From Chaetorhynchus papuensis (Eukaryota > Chordata > Aves > Passeriformes > Rhipiduridae), in NCBI GenBank assembly GCA_013396525.1, contig VWYX01001131.1:124001-188000 (forward strand): DNA of 64,000 nucleotides, written 5' to 3'. Both the position numbers and the translations under genes were made by a program. How positions within the stretch are numbered: position 1 is the first letter of the stretch; every line of letters begins with the position of its first letter. The notes beneath the pieces were generated by a model, which saw nothing but the letters and a program-made list of their open reading frames with translations, was not told the DNA's origin and did not search any database. This document shows, piece after piece, positions 31,038-44,173 of this stretch.

Positions 31038-32145
31038 GAGGGCCTTTACAAAGCAAGATATATACTGTAATTTACTTACAAAAAGAAAAAGTTATGTGCT
31101 GAATAACAGATGCTCACTTCAGTCCCAAGCAAAAATGGAGGGACAAGGGCTTGGGAACGCAGGTTTTAGATGTTTTTTTTTTCCTATCTAAAAATAAAGA
31201 AAAAATGAATGAGAGAAAGAGAGACATTCCCTGGCTTGTTATCCTAAATCTACACAGGCATCCTTCCACCCAGCCTCAGCAAGTTCATTTTAGCTCCCTC
31301 GGCATAAGCTGATCCTAAGAAATACTGTGCAAAAGCCCTTCAAATTCCCTGGAAAAGCAAGCATTTAGCTTTGCTGTCACCCAAAGGCCCCATGCTCCTG
31401 GATCAGAGGCTGAAGCTGGGTCCTCGTGGAGTTGGCTGTGCCCCAGCATGAGGAAAGGAAGCACCCAGGAGTGTTGTTATGGGGCAGGGTGGCAGCTGTC
31501 TCATCTTTAGCCCTTTCCCTCAGCAAATCACTGCTGCCTCCTTGGGAACACATCCCAGCTGGGGTGGTATGTTCCAGCTGGGAATCCAGGGTCTTTCTTC
31601 CTTCCCTCCCTCCCATACTGCATCCTATGCCAGGACTGATGGCTGGGCTGGGGCACAGGGGACTGACTGGCAGGACACAAGAGGCAGGTGACAGTATTTA
31701 CAGTCTTTGGTCTTGGGGAAGAGAGAAAAAGAAGGGAAAAGGCTGGGCTCTTTCGGTTATTTTATCCTCTCCCACCCATAGCAAGGGGTTTTGTCCCCTG
31801 GGAGGGGTCAGGGAGCACACGGCACACTGTGCTGGAGGGTGCAGAAAGATGCCGCGAAACAGCAGGGAGGGCAGGGCTGCAGGGCGAGGAGCAAAAAAGA
31901 CCAGTTCTCTGGTTTATGTTGGGTGAAAGACTAAGAAAGCAGTCCCTTCTCCTTGCAAACCCCCCACCGCCTTTCCCCTCCCGTTATCCCTCCCCTCCCC
32001 AGGAACCAGGCAGCTGAGGAAGGAGGGCAGCACACAGGACCCATCCCCAGTCTCTTCTAGAACCTAAAGAGACACGCTGAAACCCATGTAAAATCCAGCA
32101 CTGGGGCCACAGTGAGCCACCTCCAGCCAGCAGGATCACATCTAT

Positions 32146-32313
32146 CTACTGGCTCCGCAGGGCGTGTGCTCCCCGGTCCTCCTGCTCATGAGCTGTATAG
32201 AAGAGGTGGCACTCGGGGTCCCCGCGGATGGTGGGTGCACCCTGGATCACCTTCCCGTGGATGGGGTCAACGCACCAGCACTCACCACGCTGCCCGTTCA
32301 CCGACATCTTGCA
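32146..32313 (-). CDS. IGFBP2: IGFBP2 coding exon 4: C-terminal end
   Basis: Encodes the last 55 residues and the TAG stop (32146-32148). It begins CKMSVNGQRGECWCVDP and includes RGD within TIRGDPECHLFY; the tail ends HALRSQ, where mammals end with a similar basic-polar tail. The acceptor reads CCACACAG on the - strand (32314-32321). Four of the six C-domain cysteines are here. Confidence 0.96.
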   Translation of the reverse strand, partial: CKMSVNGQRGECWCVDPIHGKVIQGAPTIRGDPECHLFYTAHEQEDRGAHALRSQ

Positions 32314-35300
32314 CTGTGTGGAGAGGAACAGGACAAGTGTCAGAGTGAAGACAGGGACAAAACAAACCACTTCCCAGATCAGCCAGCCCAAAGCCCCAAC
32401 ACTGACAGAGCTGGGGTTTTTCTGGTAATCTGGCACTAGTTTGGATTTAGGGAAGATCCAAGGGATGCTATACTCAAACCCCCCAGCAGTGCACCAGCAG
32501 TGTTACTCCAGCCGTCCAGCATGCAGGCTGAACCTCTTTCCCCAGGGGCTGTGCCAGGGACCAAGAAGCCAGTTTTAATGAACTGGAAGGACAACGGTCC
32601 CTGAAATGCATCACCCTTTGCCAACTGTAGATGAAAGTATCCCAAGAGACGAAGATCCCTTGGGAAAGAGGGATGAGACAGACCGACAGAGGAGCTATAG
32701 AAGATTCTTCTCACCTGCAGATTAGGCTAAACAAACATCAAGGCCCCCACAGCCAGACCAAACAGAGATTCACTTATCTCAGAACAGAGGTAGGGACCAT
32801 GATGCATCTGGACCCGGAGTCTTGTCCAGGTCCAATCTTGTTAGAGAGAAGTTTCTTGGCCTAATGGTTATTGTCCTCCTCCTGCCCTGCAGTGCTGCAA
32901 GCACTTTGAACCTGATAGTTCATCCTTCCATCCCCAGCAGATACATTTCTGAATGAAGTGCAGTGGGAGGCAGAGAGGTTACTCCAAGCAGGCCAGTGCA
33001 GGCTGACCTGTTCCCCAGACACAAGGAGCAGCAGAGACTGGGGTTTTTTTTCTGTAGCACACAAAGCAGTGTCCGGGCTCATTCCCCAGACATGGCACAT
33101 CTCACAGGCAATTTGCCAGCTCTGCTCCATCCAGCCCTTCCAAGTGTGCTCATGTTGGAGGATCCAACCAGCCCATGGGGCTTTTCAGGGGGAGACAGAG
33201 GGTGAGGGTTCAAGTTGGACAGAGACAGGAGAAGGGACAGAGGAAGATTATCTCAGAGCATCCCATTTTTTTTTATTTAGTGTTTCTGATCAAGGGGTAG
33301 AAGCAGCCCTGAGTAAAAGCCTAGCCATGAAAACAGCATGAGTCCCCTCCAAAGCCTCATCTATATGGGATCCTCATAGCCAGGTACTATTCACAGGTGA
33401 CTCCAGTCAACCCTGCACCAGCTGGTTGTTCTGCTGTTTTTCCTGGCAGTTTTTTCCCCATTCCTCAGCCACTGACACCTGGTGGTTTTGCATGGATGAA
33501 GCCAAGAAGTCAGAATTCAGACACACAAGTTGTCTGAGTCCTTCCGGGTCCCATAAATACTTTCAGAAGCACGCTGCACCCCAACCCCCACCTTGCCTGG
33601 AAGGAATCCCTCCTGAAGCTGTGGGACCAGCCTTGACTTGTGGAGGAAAACCAGTAAAGTGCAGCAGAAACCTTCCTGACTCCCAGAAGTGCTTTTTGCT
33701 TTCTCTGCAAGACTGGCCAGCATTCAGTCCCTCTCTGCTTTTCTCCTGCAGCAGGGCCCAGATCGGACAAGACCTGGCTCAAAGTTCATGCAAATAGACA
33801 GATAAGCAGCTCTTGTGGGGAAGAAGAACTAAACCGATTCTTCATCTCTGGACTGCCCACAGCCATGTGTGGATGTGGATTTCATCTCCCCTTGCAAACC
33901 TGTGGCTGCAGATGCACCTGGGTGTAACTAGACCTGTCCATGCCACATGTAGCATTTGCTGTTTACCCCACACCTCACATAATGTGCAGGGTTATCAGCC
34001 CAGCCCTGAACTGTGCATGTTCTGTGTCTGCACGTGGTGGGGATAGACAGTGAGCCAAGGGCTGCTGATGGAAGCATAGCCAGCCCCAGAGCTTCCACTC
34101 TCCCCACTTACCTGTTTGAGATTGTACAAGCCATGCTTGTCACAGTTGGGGATGTGAAGGGAGTAGAGGTGCTCCAGGGGCCCTCGCTCATCTGGCAGCC
34201 GCATGGTGGATATGCGTTCTAGGACCTGATCCAGCTCCTGCTGACAAGGGGTCTGAAAACAGTCCAGAAAGCAGAAAAATACATATCAGGACAATGGTAC
34301 CATTCGGCATCAACAGTGCAGACAATGGGAACATCAGTAGAGATAAACATGTGTGCATCCCTAAACACACAGGTTTGCCACTGGGTCCTGCTGCAGACTT
34401 TAGCTCCAGGCATCCAAAATCAAAGTCATGCACAGACATGCACATCTCTCCCATGAACCTGACATGGCCAAGAACCAACATAACACCAGCTCCCAAGTCC
34501 TAGGTACAGAGAGGAGAAACCTCAGAGAGGCTACCATGGCTCCCACTGGTGGTGACAAGTGACATGAAGCAGGGCTAGCCGGGAGAGACCAGGAGGATTT
34601 CCATAAGCATAGCCCAGAGCAAACACCTGTGATGCAGTTTTGTCCCAGAAGTGCAACTCAAAAGCATGTGAGACTCCATGGGAGTAGAGAGGAAGACCTG
34701 GGAATGAGAGTACCCAAAACCAGACTCTGGAGGCATCCTTCTTGCTCCACAGCAGCTCCTGGACAGAGCTTCCAGCCAAGGCACTCTGGTTGAAATATGC
34801 CTGATGTGAGCCAAACTGAGTCCACACCTCTCTGCTTTAGCAGTGGGTGAGGTTTGGTGTTTTTTTTTTTTGCAAAGGAGCAGCAGCAGTGTGTGAGTTC
34901 TCAAAGTTGATGGTGCCTGCATTTTATTTTGAACCTCTGTTTAGCCTAGTCCTTGGAAGGCATGAGGATTCTTTTAATGCTCCTTTCTGTCCCTGTGCTC
35001 CCCCAGATATTAATACGCTGTGTGTTTACAGGGATGTATATTGTGGACCCTTTGGGGTGGGTTTCCATCTTCATTCCCATTCCCACTCCATCTAGTTGCC
35101 TTGATCAAGCTTCCCACTAGAGGGAAGCCACGGCCAAGAACTGGATAACAGAGAAACAGGGACAGGCAAGGAGACAGGGAGGATTTAGAGCACTCTCCCT
35201 GCTACAGGACAGTCACTCAGCTCATCCTCGGGGCTTGTGGCCTCCCTTAAGTGGACTGGGGCTGCCCTGCAGCAGGCAGACAGCTCCGCTTCTGCTTCCT

Positions 35301-35895
35301 CAAATTCCCTTGGACCATGCCTGCTTAGGGACAAAGGGTGTGAGAAAGCCAGTCCATGGGCAAAGGGCATGCCTGCACCCCTGCAGAGGTGGGTGTTGAG
35401 CCAGCAGAAGCCCTCCTTCCAGAGGTGAAGCTGCATTGAAAATAATGCCTCCTGACCAGCACATCAAAGTTCATCACATGTTTGGCCCCAGCATCAGGTC
35501 AAAAATGTTTGTTTTATCTCTTTTGCTTCTCCACACTTATTTACTTTCAATTTATTTTTTTCTGTTTTTAAGACAGTTTATTGCAGATGCCATTAAGGCT
35601 TTGCATTCAGCATTTCCCAGCTCCCATCCCACAGCTGCCCCCCTTAGCTCCCCACAGCCCTGCCCTCTCACCCTGCCCGTCGACAGCCGTGACTTTTTGG
35701 AGTCCTCGTGGTTGTGATGGGCCTTGCTGACTTTGCCCATCTGCCGCTGCTGCTCGTTCACCTTCTCCCTCATCACTGCCAGCTCCTTCATGCCTGTCTT
35801 CATGGGCTTCCTCCCTCCAGCTCCACTCAAGATCCCCACAGTGCCATCCACGTGGTTCTCAGCAAGAATGCTCTCGGACCGGTCATCACCATTAT
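32146..35895 (-). CDS. IGFBP2: Insulin-like growth factor binding protein 2, 3' part (exons 2-4)
   Basis: Three coding exons join on the - strand: 35895-35672, 34252-34112 and 32313-32146, giving the last 176 complete residues plus a split codon. Exon 2 is the cysteine-free linker (ENHVDGT.., GRKPMKTGMKELAV, EKVNEQQRQMGK); exons 3 and 4 form the thyroglobulin type-1 domain with six cysteines, the IPNCDKHGLYNLKQCK stretch, CWCV and the RGD integrin-binding tripeptide in TIRGDPECHLFY. These match IGFBP2 and no other family member. The secreted protein binds IGF-2 and IGF-1 and, through RGD, alpha5beta1 integrin. Splice sites are canonical and phases (1, 0, 0) equal those of IGFBP5. The first exon, with signal peptide and 12-cysteine N-domain, is not in the window. 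The gene faces IGFBP5 tail to tail. Confidence 0.96.
32314..34111 (-). other. IGFBP2: IGFBP2 intron 3 (1.8 kb)
   Basis: Bounded on the - strand by GTAAGT after exon 3 and CACAG before exon 4, phase 0. No repeat or second gene was recognised inside. Confidence 0.9.
34112..34252 (-). CDS. IGFBP2: IGFBP2 coding exon 3
   Basis: Exactly 47 codons, as in mammals, from TPCQQELDQVLERIS to HGLYNLKQ. It starts the thyroglobulin type-1 domain and supplies two of its cysteines. The acceptor is TGTTTTCAG and the donor GTAAGT. This exon is nearly identical to the mammalian one, unlike exon 2. Confidence 0.97.
34253..35671 (-). other. IGFBP2: IGFBP2 intron 2 (1.4 kb)
   Basis: Bounded by GTGAGA after exon 2 and TTTTCAG before exon 3, phase 0. 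Only unique-looking DNA is seen, with a short T run at 34858-34871. Confidence 0.9.
35672..35895 (-). CDS. IGFBP2: IGFBP2 coding exon 2: central linker
   Basis: Two bases of a split codon plus 74 codons. The stretch NGDDRSESILAENHVDGT and the block MKELAVMREKVNEQQRQMGK identify IGFBP2. There is no cysteine. A short basic run (SKKSR) stands where mammals have a KK-containing heparin-binding/nuclear-import motif. The acceptor is CTCCTGCAG. The split codon requires exon 1 to end in one base (G expected, for Asp). Confidence 0.94.
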
Positions 35896-36869
35896 CTGCA
35901 GGAGACAGGGCAGACAAGGAAAGCGTCCAGCTCAGTCAGGCACTGCCTCACGTGTTCATCCTGCCCTGGATCATTTTCAGATGTGGCTGGTTACCAAGCC
36001 ATAAAATCTTTGCATGCAAAAATTTTAAATTGCATTAGCCCTTTCATCTGGAAGGTGAGAATAGAGCATTTCATTCTGGAGTTATTGCCACTCTAAAAGA
36101 CAGTTTAAAGAGCAGGGGAAATCGCTGCTGGAGAAGTTCTTTCTGGCTTTTCTGTGACCTTCTAAATTACTTCCCAAGAATGCAATTTTCCCATCAGAAG
36201 TCCAGTTGGCTTAGAGATGCCAAGTGTACTTCAGCTCCAACACTTAAAACCACAGTGATTAGTAACAATACCTTGAGTCCATCTATCATCCCCCAGAGTA
36301 TCTCCAGGAATACTTACTCAATATTCATGTGCTAAAACAAATTTTCAGGCCTGCTTTCAAAAATACCTTGCCTCTGTTCTGTGGCCACCCTAACATTCTT
36401 TGGAGATCCTGCCATTTCAGTGATCATCATCCTTGCCATACCATCTTTCCCACTGTTTGTCATACACTGTGTTACTCATTTAGCTTCTACCTACTTCTGC
36501 ATTTGACCACTTCTGCTGACAGTGGAACAGCCACAACTCTGCCACTGCTGAAAGCCACAAGATCCCAGCTTGTTCAGACATTTCAAAATCAGTTAGCAGA
36601 AATCTGGGGATTTCTGGACTTGTTCTATCTTCTCTGCTCTGTCCTTTATGCATTTTCCCAATTCAGCAGGAATTTGTGAGAGCAAACCTTGCCACAGCAG
36701 GACACGATGGTTACAATGCTGCAGACACCAGTCTCTTTGGACTTTGCAGTGGCAATGAGGACAGATTTCAATTCATCCTGTTTGCTCCAAATGCCCAGAA
36801 GGTGACAGCTGATCCCTCCTTGTTGCCTGCTCTGATCTGACTGAGCAAGCTGAATATAACATTGAAGCT

Positions 36870-36935
36870 GACCCTGCATTAAGCTGGGACTTGAAGCAAG
36901 ACTACCAGAGGTCCCTTCCAGCCCAAATTAGGATT
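36870..36935 (+). mobile_element. CR1 LINE 3'-end remnant
   Basis: The text 'gaggtcccttccagcccaa' (36908-36926) is typical of the 3' end of avian CR1 copies. Only some 60 bases remain, and the copy is diverged. Confidence 0.55.
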
Positions 36936-37544
36936 GAACCCACACATGCACATCACCTCTCAGTGCAATAACCCAGGCCGGGCTTTGTACATCTCTGTAT
37001 GTATCTCCATATAAGACCTCTTCAGCAGCTCCACAGGTACCACACCAGGGGACAGACCAGGCTGTTCTGGTTGTGGTGACAAACAAGAAGTGTCTTTCAT
37101 ATTGCCAAAGTAGAACTGCAGCACCCAACCTCCCAGCATCAGAATTCTCTCTGGCACCTCCAATTTCAGCTTCCCAGCATTATAGAACTTGGGCACTTTA
37201 TCTAGAGGTAAAGAAATCCTATCAAGCTGTGCATGATGCAGTGCAAGCAATGCTTTAGCTCATGTAACAGTACTCAATTTATGGATCTCTCCTGCTTCTC
37301 AGAGGACCAAGCATACAGAGTATTTACAGATGTTAACAGTTCCTCTTTTCAGAATCTGCATCATGACATTTTGTTAGCCCTACTGTCATGACAGTGAAAA
37401 ATCATAATAGAAAGAGTTTTATTTCTGCCATAGCTTTCTCAGTTCTTTTCAGGTATTACAACCCTAAGCTCACAAAGGAGAAACTGCGAGAAGTTTTGTT
37501 TGAACTTACTCAGCAAACATGCACCTGCCTGATGCCAAGATGGC

Positions 37545-37795
37545 CCAGGTGGGCTGGAACAAAGAGCCATCCAGCCCAGCCTGCCATTCATGAGATACCA
37601 GCAGCTGCTTGGGAGCAGAAGGACCATTCCCAGTCTGTGCGGCAGACCAGCAGTAAAAGCACTTTCATGGCTGAAGACTGCATCTGACCCACAGGATTTA
37701 AAAGCCACCAAAAGACCCATCCCTCAGTGGATTTGTCCAGTATCTTTTTGAACTTCTTTACAGTTTCCAGAAGTACTAAATGCATTTGGTCTGCA
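37545..37795 (-). mobile_element. Old CR1/L3-like LINE 3' end
   Basis: Read on the - strand, the segment has the order typical of L3/CR1 3' ends: 'aagttcaaaaagatactggaca', then a degenerate middle, then 'ggctgggctggatggctctt'. Such copies are widespread and old in reptiles and birds. Divergence is high, so family assignment is tentative. Confidence 0.5.
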
Positions 37796-39489
37796 GGTTT
37801 TTAGCTGCTTAAGTAGCAACTGAAAAGCAAACACGGGGCAAAACCAATCTGGCGAAGTCCATTACTTTCCTCAAGTCTGGTTCCAGATGAGAACTGAGAC
37901 CAGGTCTGATAGCCAGATGGGCGAGCTCAAAGTCTAGGCTGCTATCTGGTGATTGCCATCTGGCCATCATCCTAGGAGTCAGGCAAGCAATATTTTGAGC
38001 AGGAATATTCTGTTTATATGCCAGTCTCCCTGTTAATTAGAAACACGTAGAGAGAAGAGAAAAGGCCTTGAGGCTGCCTTTAGAGAGGATCAAATAAATA
38101 AGCACCGTGAAGAGATGGGCAAGGCTGGCCAGGCCCTGATCCTCAACAGGCTGCTTAGGAGAGTTTTAGCCTTCTGACCTCTTTTGTGCTCCTCTCTTTG
38201 GTGTCCCCCAAGTTGTCAACAACAGCAGAACAAGGGCAGAAGCAGGGCAGCTTCTCAGACACACTGCAGTCCCCTGCTTCATTCAGAAAAAGATGGTACA
38301 AACAGACAGAAAAGCAGCAAACTGGAAGTGATGTCTTCCCCCATCCATTCTCACTCCTTCCTGCCTCCAACTAAAATATACAGACATCTGCCCAAATAAG
38401 CACTGTGCTAGTAAATGCAGGCGAGCTGGTAAGCCTCTTGTCGGCTGATTCATTCACAAAACCTGCTTCTGATAATATTTTTGTTCATTTTTCTCACCTT
38501 CCAATGCTAACAAATATCAGCCCAAAGAAAACCACTGATGGGACTGGAGTGTGCAAGCCAATGTGCATGAACACACCCAGGGACAGGAGAGATTGGTCTT
38601 GGCTCCCCAGGCACCATCACAGGAGCAAGACTGGATCAGAGGCCAGGAAGGTCTAGCTGCTATTGACTGTAAGCTCTCCTCTCCAAGGCCAAGTCAGCCA
38701 TGGTGAGCCATGCCTTTGACCCTGCTGCCAAGCTGGACTGGTTCACCTGAGGTTGATGCCAGAGCCCCATCACAGCTTTTCCCTCTCCCAAATCTGGTGC
38801 GGCTCTTTGGAGAAGCTATCCTGACTTGGAGCTTCCAGGGGTGGCTTCATCACAGGGGAACGGAGATGCGACAGAAGAGGTCGGCCCCATGTGCAAAGCA
38901 CCAGTGTTTCTTTCAGGACAAGCTGCATGAACAGGAGGAGGCTGAGCACGAGGTGTGATGGACCACATTTGAAAGAGCAAAAGGGCTGGGGAGCAACAAG
39001 AAGAGTGGAGAGATAAAGACTCAAGGTCAGGAGAGCACAGAGCATGCCACAAGCCAAACAACCCCTCTTACAGCCAGATAATGCTTTTTAATGCTGCTCA
39101 AAAGCTGCAAGTCATGCTTGTTTATGACTGTCCATGAACTAATGAAGCCACCTATCACCCCTACCAGCATGGGATGGGCAGGTATGCAATAGCCTCAAGA
39201 TACACAGCCCTAATCTGTCTGTCATCCTGGCCAACGCCTTTTTGCTGACCATTTTCAATTCACACTAAATGTATCTGTAAGGGAGTGGTGCCAAACTCCA
39301 AAACAATTGTTTTATAGTTCTCTCCTATGGCATGTGAAAAACATCTCCTCTGTTGTTTTGGATCAAAAGGTAGAGAGCTTTGCACAGGGTGGGACAAATG
39401 TGGCAGGAATCTAAGCAGATAGCTGAAGTTCTCCTGAACACTGATGCAGAGTCCATGAAACACCTCTCTCCTTGCCAAGAAAGTGATTT

Positions 39490-39695
39490 CTTTATGGCCT
39501 TTTTCAAGGAAAATTCCCATTGGCTTCAATGGGGCGAGGACTTGGCTGAGGAAAATGCTTGTTCAAATGGCCATCAGTTAACGTCTGTAGGGAGCTGCAC
39601 CGTCTCGCCAACATTTTCAAAAGCGACTACCAATTTCCAGTGCTAAAATTTTCGGGAATCTGGTTTGAGACCTCTAGGCACCTCTGCCAAGACAG
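39490..39695. repeat. Probable ancient amniote interspersed repeat
   Basis: Contains 'attcccattggcttcaatgggg' like text (39512-39534) and 'cattttcaaaagcgactacc' (39612-39631). Both resemble phrases of very old repeats abundant in turtle and crocodile genomes. The family name is not certain from inspection. Confidence 0.35.
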
Positions 39696-42600
39696 CTGAG
39701 AAACAGAGGGGCTGAAAAACAACCTGTCACTTCCAGAGCTATGAGAAAAAATGTACCACACAAAAAAAGGCGGCTGCCTCAGGTTAAAAATATATTTTTA
39801 TCCCTTTGAAGAGCCCTGAAGCGTATCTGGGCTGCAGGATGGGATGGAGCCAGTAGCACTCACTTAGCACAGGAGGGCCAGGCTGTATCACAGGAGCACA
39901 CACCATGCCAAGGACTGCAGCCACCCTCACCAGTGCTGGTCCTGCTCTCTCTGCACTTGCTTTCCTTCATCAACAGCTTGCCCAGAGGGTTTCACGTGCA
40001 TTTGCTTATCTGCCCAGGGTGTTTGTACAGTGTTTAAATGCTGATTAAGGTCCCAGACCCACAGAAAATTTCACCCAAGAGGCCTTCAACACCCTGCCTG
40101 GAACCCCACTAACTGGGGGTCCTGGCTGTGTCCTGGGCTGGATGGGGCTGATATCTCCCTCCCACAGCAATCACAGCCTCTGTTGGCCAGCACTTTCCTT
40201 CTGAAGACATCTAAGGGCTTTGCAGTTCATTAATTACCCTGAAGACAGAAAGGTTTTCATTCTGAATTGCACATGAGTAAAGGAAAAAAAAAGGCACAGA
40301 AATATTTGAGAGTGCTGCCCAAAGCCATGCAAGGAATATATGGGCAAATCAGAAGCCCAAGTCCTGGCCTGGCACTGTGCCATGCACAGGAGTGAGCACA
40401 CTTGGGGTTGCAGGAATGCAGCATCCGTGGAGAGATTTTTCACCCTAAGCAGTGTCATCCATCTTATCTAGGTTTGGGGAGGGGGGGGGTTGCCTCCAAC
40501 TCTTTTAGCTTTTTTTGTCTGCAAGTTCTACCATTTCAGGATAATTTAAATGACTTTTTGCTTGCCACTTTTTGTTTTAAGGAGCAGAGATGCCTGTCCC
40601 AGGCTGCCAGGAAGGCAGAGCTTGTTCTGTACAGCCTGAGAGCAGACAGAGCCTTTAAGCCTGACCTTTCATATGCACAACAGCCCCAGTGGAAGAATTA
40701 CTCGTAGGAAAGTAGGGAAGGAGCAGACAAACACCAACCACAGCCCCAGTGACCTCTGTCTCATCAGTCTGCAAAGTACTTCTAGAAGAGCCCTGGGCAA
40801 AGGTGCAACAGCTCTAGGGTGTGTGTTATGACCTGGAGCTCAGAAACCTCAGAAAAACTTTGCCAACAAGGATTATACTGGCATTGCAATTTCCTCACAG
40901 CAGGAGCTGCCAAGAACAAAACCCATCCCTACACGCAGGACCTCTGGCTCACATCCTACCCCAAAAAGGATCCAGGGTTTGCTTATTAGCAGTGCCAACC
41001 TGTAAAGCACCGAGCCATGGCACAGCATCCATCCACACTCCGCTGGCAGCAGAGGGAAAATGTATGTGGTCTGTCCCCAAGCATCATCAAGCCAGTCTGG
41101 ATGCAGCTGTCCAGAGGCAGATGAAACCAAAGCACCCACACAAGTTTCACTCTTCACTTTGCACAGAAGTGCACCTGAAAATGCCACAGAGGGAGCATGA
41201 GCAATGGGCTGTGGTAGAAGAGGGAGCAATGGGAGAAGGGCACACATCAGAGAAGAAGCATCACCTGCCCTGGAACAACATCTCTCACAGAAGGCTACCA
41301 TGGATGCTCAGGGGAGGGGCAGAAGAAAAGACAAGTACAGAGCAATTCCTCCCCAGCTCTCCTCCTGGCCTTCAGCAGATCACAAACCAAAGGTATTTCA
41401 TCTAGACTGGGTTTAACAGCCAATGACAGACCTAAATAGGGAAAAAGCTGTGCGTGACCCCTTCTGGATTCAAGGACAGAGACACCCCCATACTGCTTCC
41501 TGTCCCGTCTCCTTAGCCAGCAGCCTGTTCTGCTTAGCCTCATCCAGTCCTGCACAGGGAACATGTCATGTTTAAGTTGTCAATTTTGTTGCAAAGGACT
41601 TACAAGCCCAGAGGTGTCTGTGCCACTCAGCTTTTGGGAGGACTGGCCTGAAGACCAGTCATCCCAATCTCTTGGAAGCACAGGCCACCATGAGACACCA
41701 ATCACTTCAGAGCATCTCTCCATCTGATGAAGAGCTCCCTGGGACCCTCTCTGCCTGCCTGCACTTCCAGGGTTATTTCATCACACCAACTTGCTCAGTA
41801 TCAGTGAGGAATTGCACACCACAGCCAGAAAATTCCTGCATTGGTCTCCAAGAGCTTGTTTTACCTCTGCGATAAGCTGTCCACAAAGCACTCTGAGATC
41901 CCCTGAGGCCAAAAGCCTAGGGCTCTGCAAACACCTTTTTTTTTTTATGCCATGAGATCTTTTCAACCCATCTCTACCAGCAGGGAAGGCAGGACTGGGG
42001 AGGGAACGGCATGTTCTGGCCAGGGGCAGCTTAGCAAGCTCCTCTCCCTGCCCTGAGCAGCTGGCACTGAGGGGTGATCCAAGGGGCACCCAGTGCTTTC
42101 CTTTGACTCAGGCAACCTACAGGAAATGCTTTATGCTCCTCCAAAGTGCCAGGGACACTGACTCAGGGCAGCACAGCTTCCAGCAACCTGCTTTGCTCTC
42201 TTTTTCCTGCCTATTCCTGGTGGCTGGAGAGCCCATCTTTCCCTCCTCAATCCACCTAGGTCCAGAGCAGAGGAAAACCTCTTACCACTGCACAGTGCCC
42301 TGTAGCTCACCAGTGTACCGCTGCACGCAAAACCCTCCAGCGCCGAGGGAAAAGCAATACTGACATGGAGCTGATGTCAGCCGAAGAAAGGAGAGGGACT
42401 GAGATGTCCCTTCCCCCGGGTTTTACTTCAAACAGTCTTATTTTCTTTTTCTTTTAACCACATTTGTAGACTGGTTTCCCAAGGATACAGGACTTGTGCA
42501 ATTACACAGCCTGCCTCTATGTGTTTCTGCATGTGCGTATGTTTGTATGACTGCCTGTCTCCCTATTAGTTCTCCTCCCCCTCCACCTCCCAATATATCT

Positions 42601-44127
42601 ACAAACACGTCAGCAAATGCCAACTGCATCTCAAACAGGAACACAATTCGCAAAAATAGTAAGTTTCCACCATTTCATGAATATGTGCAACCAGGCTTAA
42701 GAGAGACGAAATAGCAGGGTTTGTTTTGTTAGCTTTCTTTCCAAATGATTTGACTGAAGAGCCATGCAGCACATTACCAGTCCACTCTGTGCACACCCAG
42801 CAGAGCACAAACCACCACGGGGGAAGGTCTGCTCCAGCCCTCCTCCTGCCAGCAGTGAGCCTGCACATACTGTTTGCAACATCCTGTTCCCTCCTGCACA
42901 GCTGTTCACTGTGTGCCAACAGTGGTAAGTGAGAATGCTGTTCAGGACCCTCAAAAATGCAGGGGATTGCTTCAAGTCCCTTCATTTACCAAGCTTCCAC
43001 TTACAATCCTGCTTTTCTCTCACCACTTCTCCCAAGCATGGAGCTGCTGTGCATCCCCAGTGTACATCTACAGCAGAGACATTGTGGACTTACCTAAAAG
43101 CTGAGGCTGAGGAGCCACAGGGTCTCATCTCATGGCTGATGACAGTGTTTTTGTGCCTGTACTTAACCTCAACATGTGTGAAGGCAGCATGCTCAGGGGA
43201 AAGACCTTAACACATTTGGAAGGTTTTGCAGAGTGAGGCTCGCTGAGCTCCCTGCCACCATAAAAGCATTCCCCCTTGTTAGTGAACCGTATCTCAGCCT
43301 TTTCAACACAGTTCTACAATTAGCCCTCTGCAAAGCTCCAACCTTCCCAGCAGAACCAAATGAATTAACTTGAAAACACTTCCAAGCTTAAATTAACTGC
43401 ACTGCAGCTTCCCGATTTGACATTGACCCTGTCTGGAAAATCCCCAGAGTAGCTACTACTGAGTCATTAGGGGCTTCTGCCTGAATGAAACAAGCCATTA
43501 ATCTTATCAGACCAAGTCTCTGCTCTCCTTCCCCAGGCACTCACATGCATCCGTGTGGTCTTCAGGCACCCCAAAAAGCCTGAACCAACTTCTAGTGTAA
43601 GACCAGCACCTAAATCCTTGGTTCCTATGAATTTCCAGAATAAAATCAAACCACAAAACCACCTTCTTCATTTCCTATAGGTTTAACTGCCGTGTTTGAA
43701 TTACCTGTATTTCCCCAATGGAAACATGGGCTCATCTCTAACCCCGAGTCGAAATCTGTTGGGGCTTTTGCATCCCACAGTCCAGAGAATGCAAGCACAG
43801 AAGAGTTTGCTTACCACAGCCTCCAGGAGGATGCCTGCATGCTCATTACTATCTAGGTGATCTCTGTTTGGCATTGGGCTGCTGCACCTCTCTTTCCTGC
43901 AGGAGAGCCAGAGGCTGCCAGAATTACAGGAGCTGTGAATCTCAACAAGGCTGATTCCCAGGTATGACGCTCTGCAGCCTGACAAGAAGGGCTGATGAAG
44001 GACTTATGATCTGATGGACACACAATCACAAACAAGAAACTCTTCACCATCACACTAAACGTTTCTGCCTCCTTCACGAATTTTGGGGAAACTTAGAGTA
44101 TGCAGGATCTTTTCAGACTATTCTCCT

Positions 44128-44173
44128 ATTTTTAAATTATTACCTCTTTTACCTAATAATTTTTAAATTATTA
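44128..44173. repeat. Paired 15-bp AT repeat with palindrome
   Basis: ATTTTTAAATTATTA occurs at 44128-44142 and again at 44159-44173. The second copy is embedded in a near-perfect palindrome (44154-44173). No gene is associated. Confidence 0.7.

Larger units (their letters stand above)
30830..32145 (-). other. IGFBP2: IGFBP2 3' UTR (inferred, about 1.3 kb)
   Basis: On the - strand, the first canonical AATAAA after the stop codon is at 30850-30855; no earlier AATAAA or ATTAAA was seen. This gives a 3' UTR of about 1.3 kb, longer than in mammals. A dinucleotide repeat (31006-31037) lies within it. The end is inferred from the signal only. Confidence 0.6.

Noticed and set aside
40821..41405. 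194-codon + strand frame in IGFBP2 intron 1
   Set aside because: Composition is that of random intron translation; nothing recognisable and no promoter or poly(A) support.
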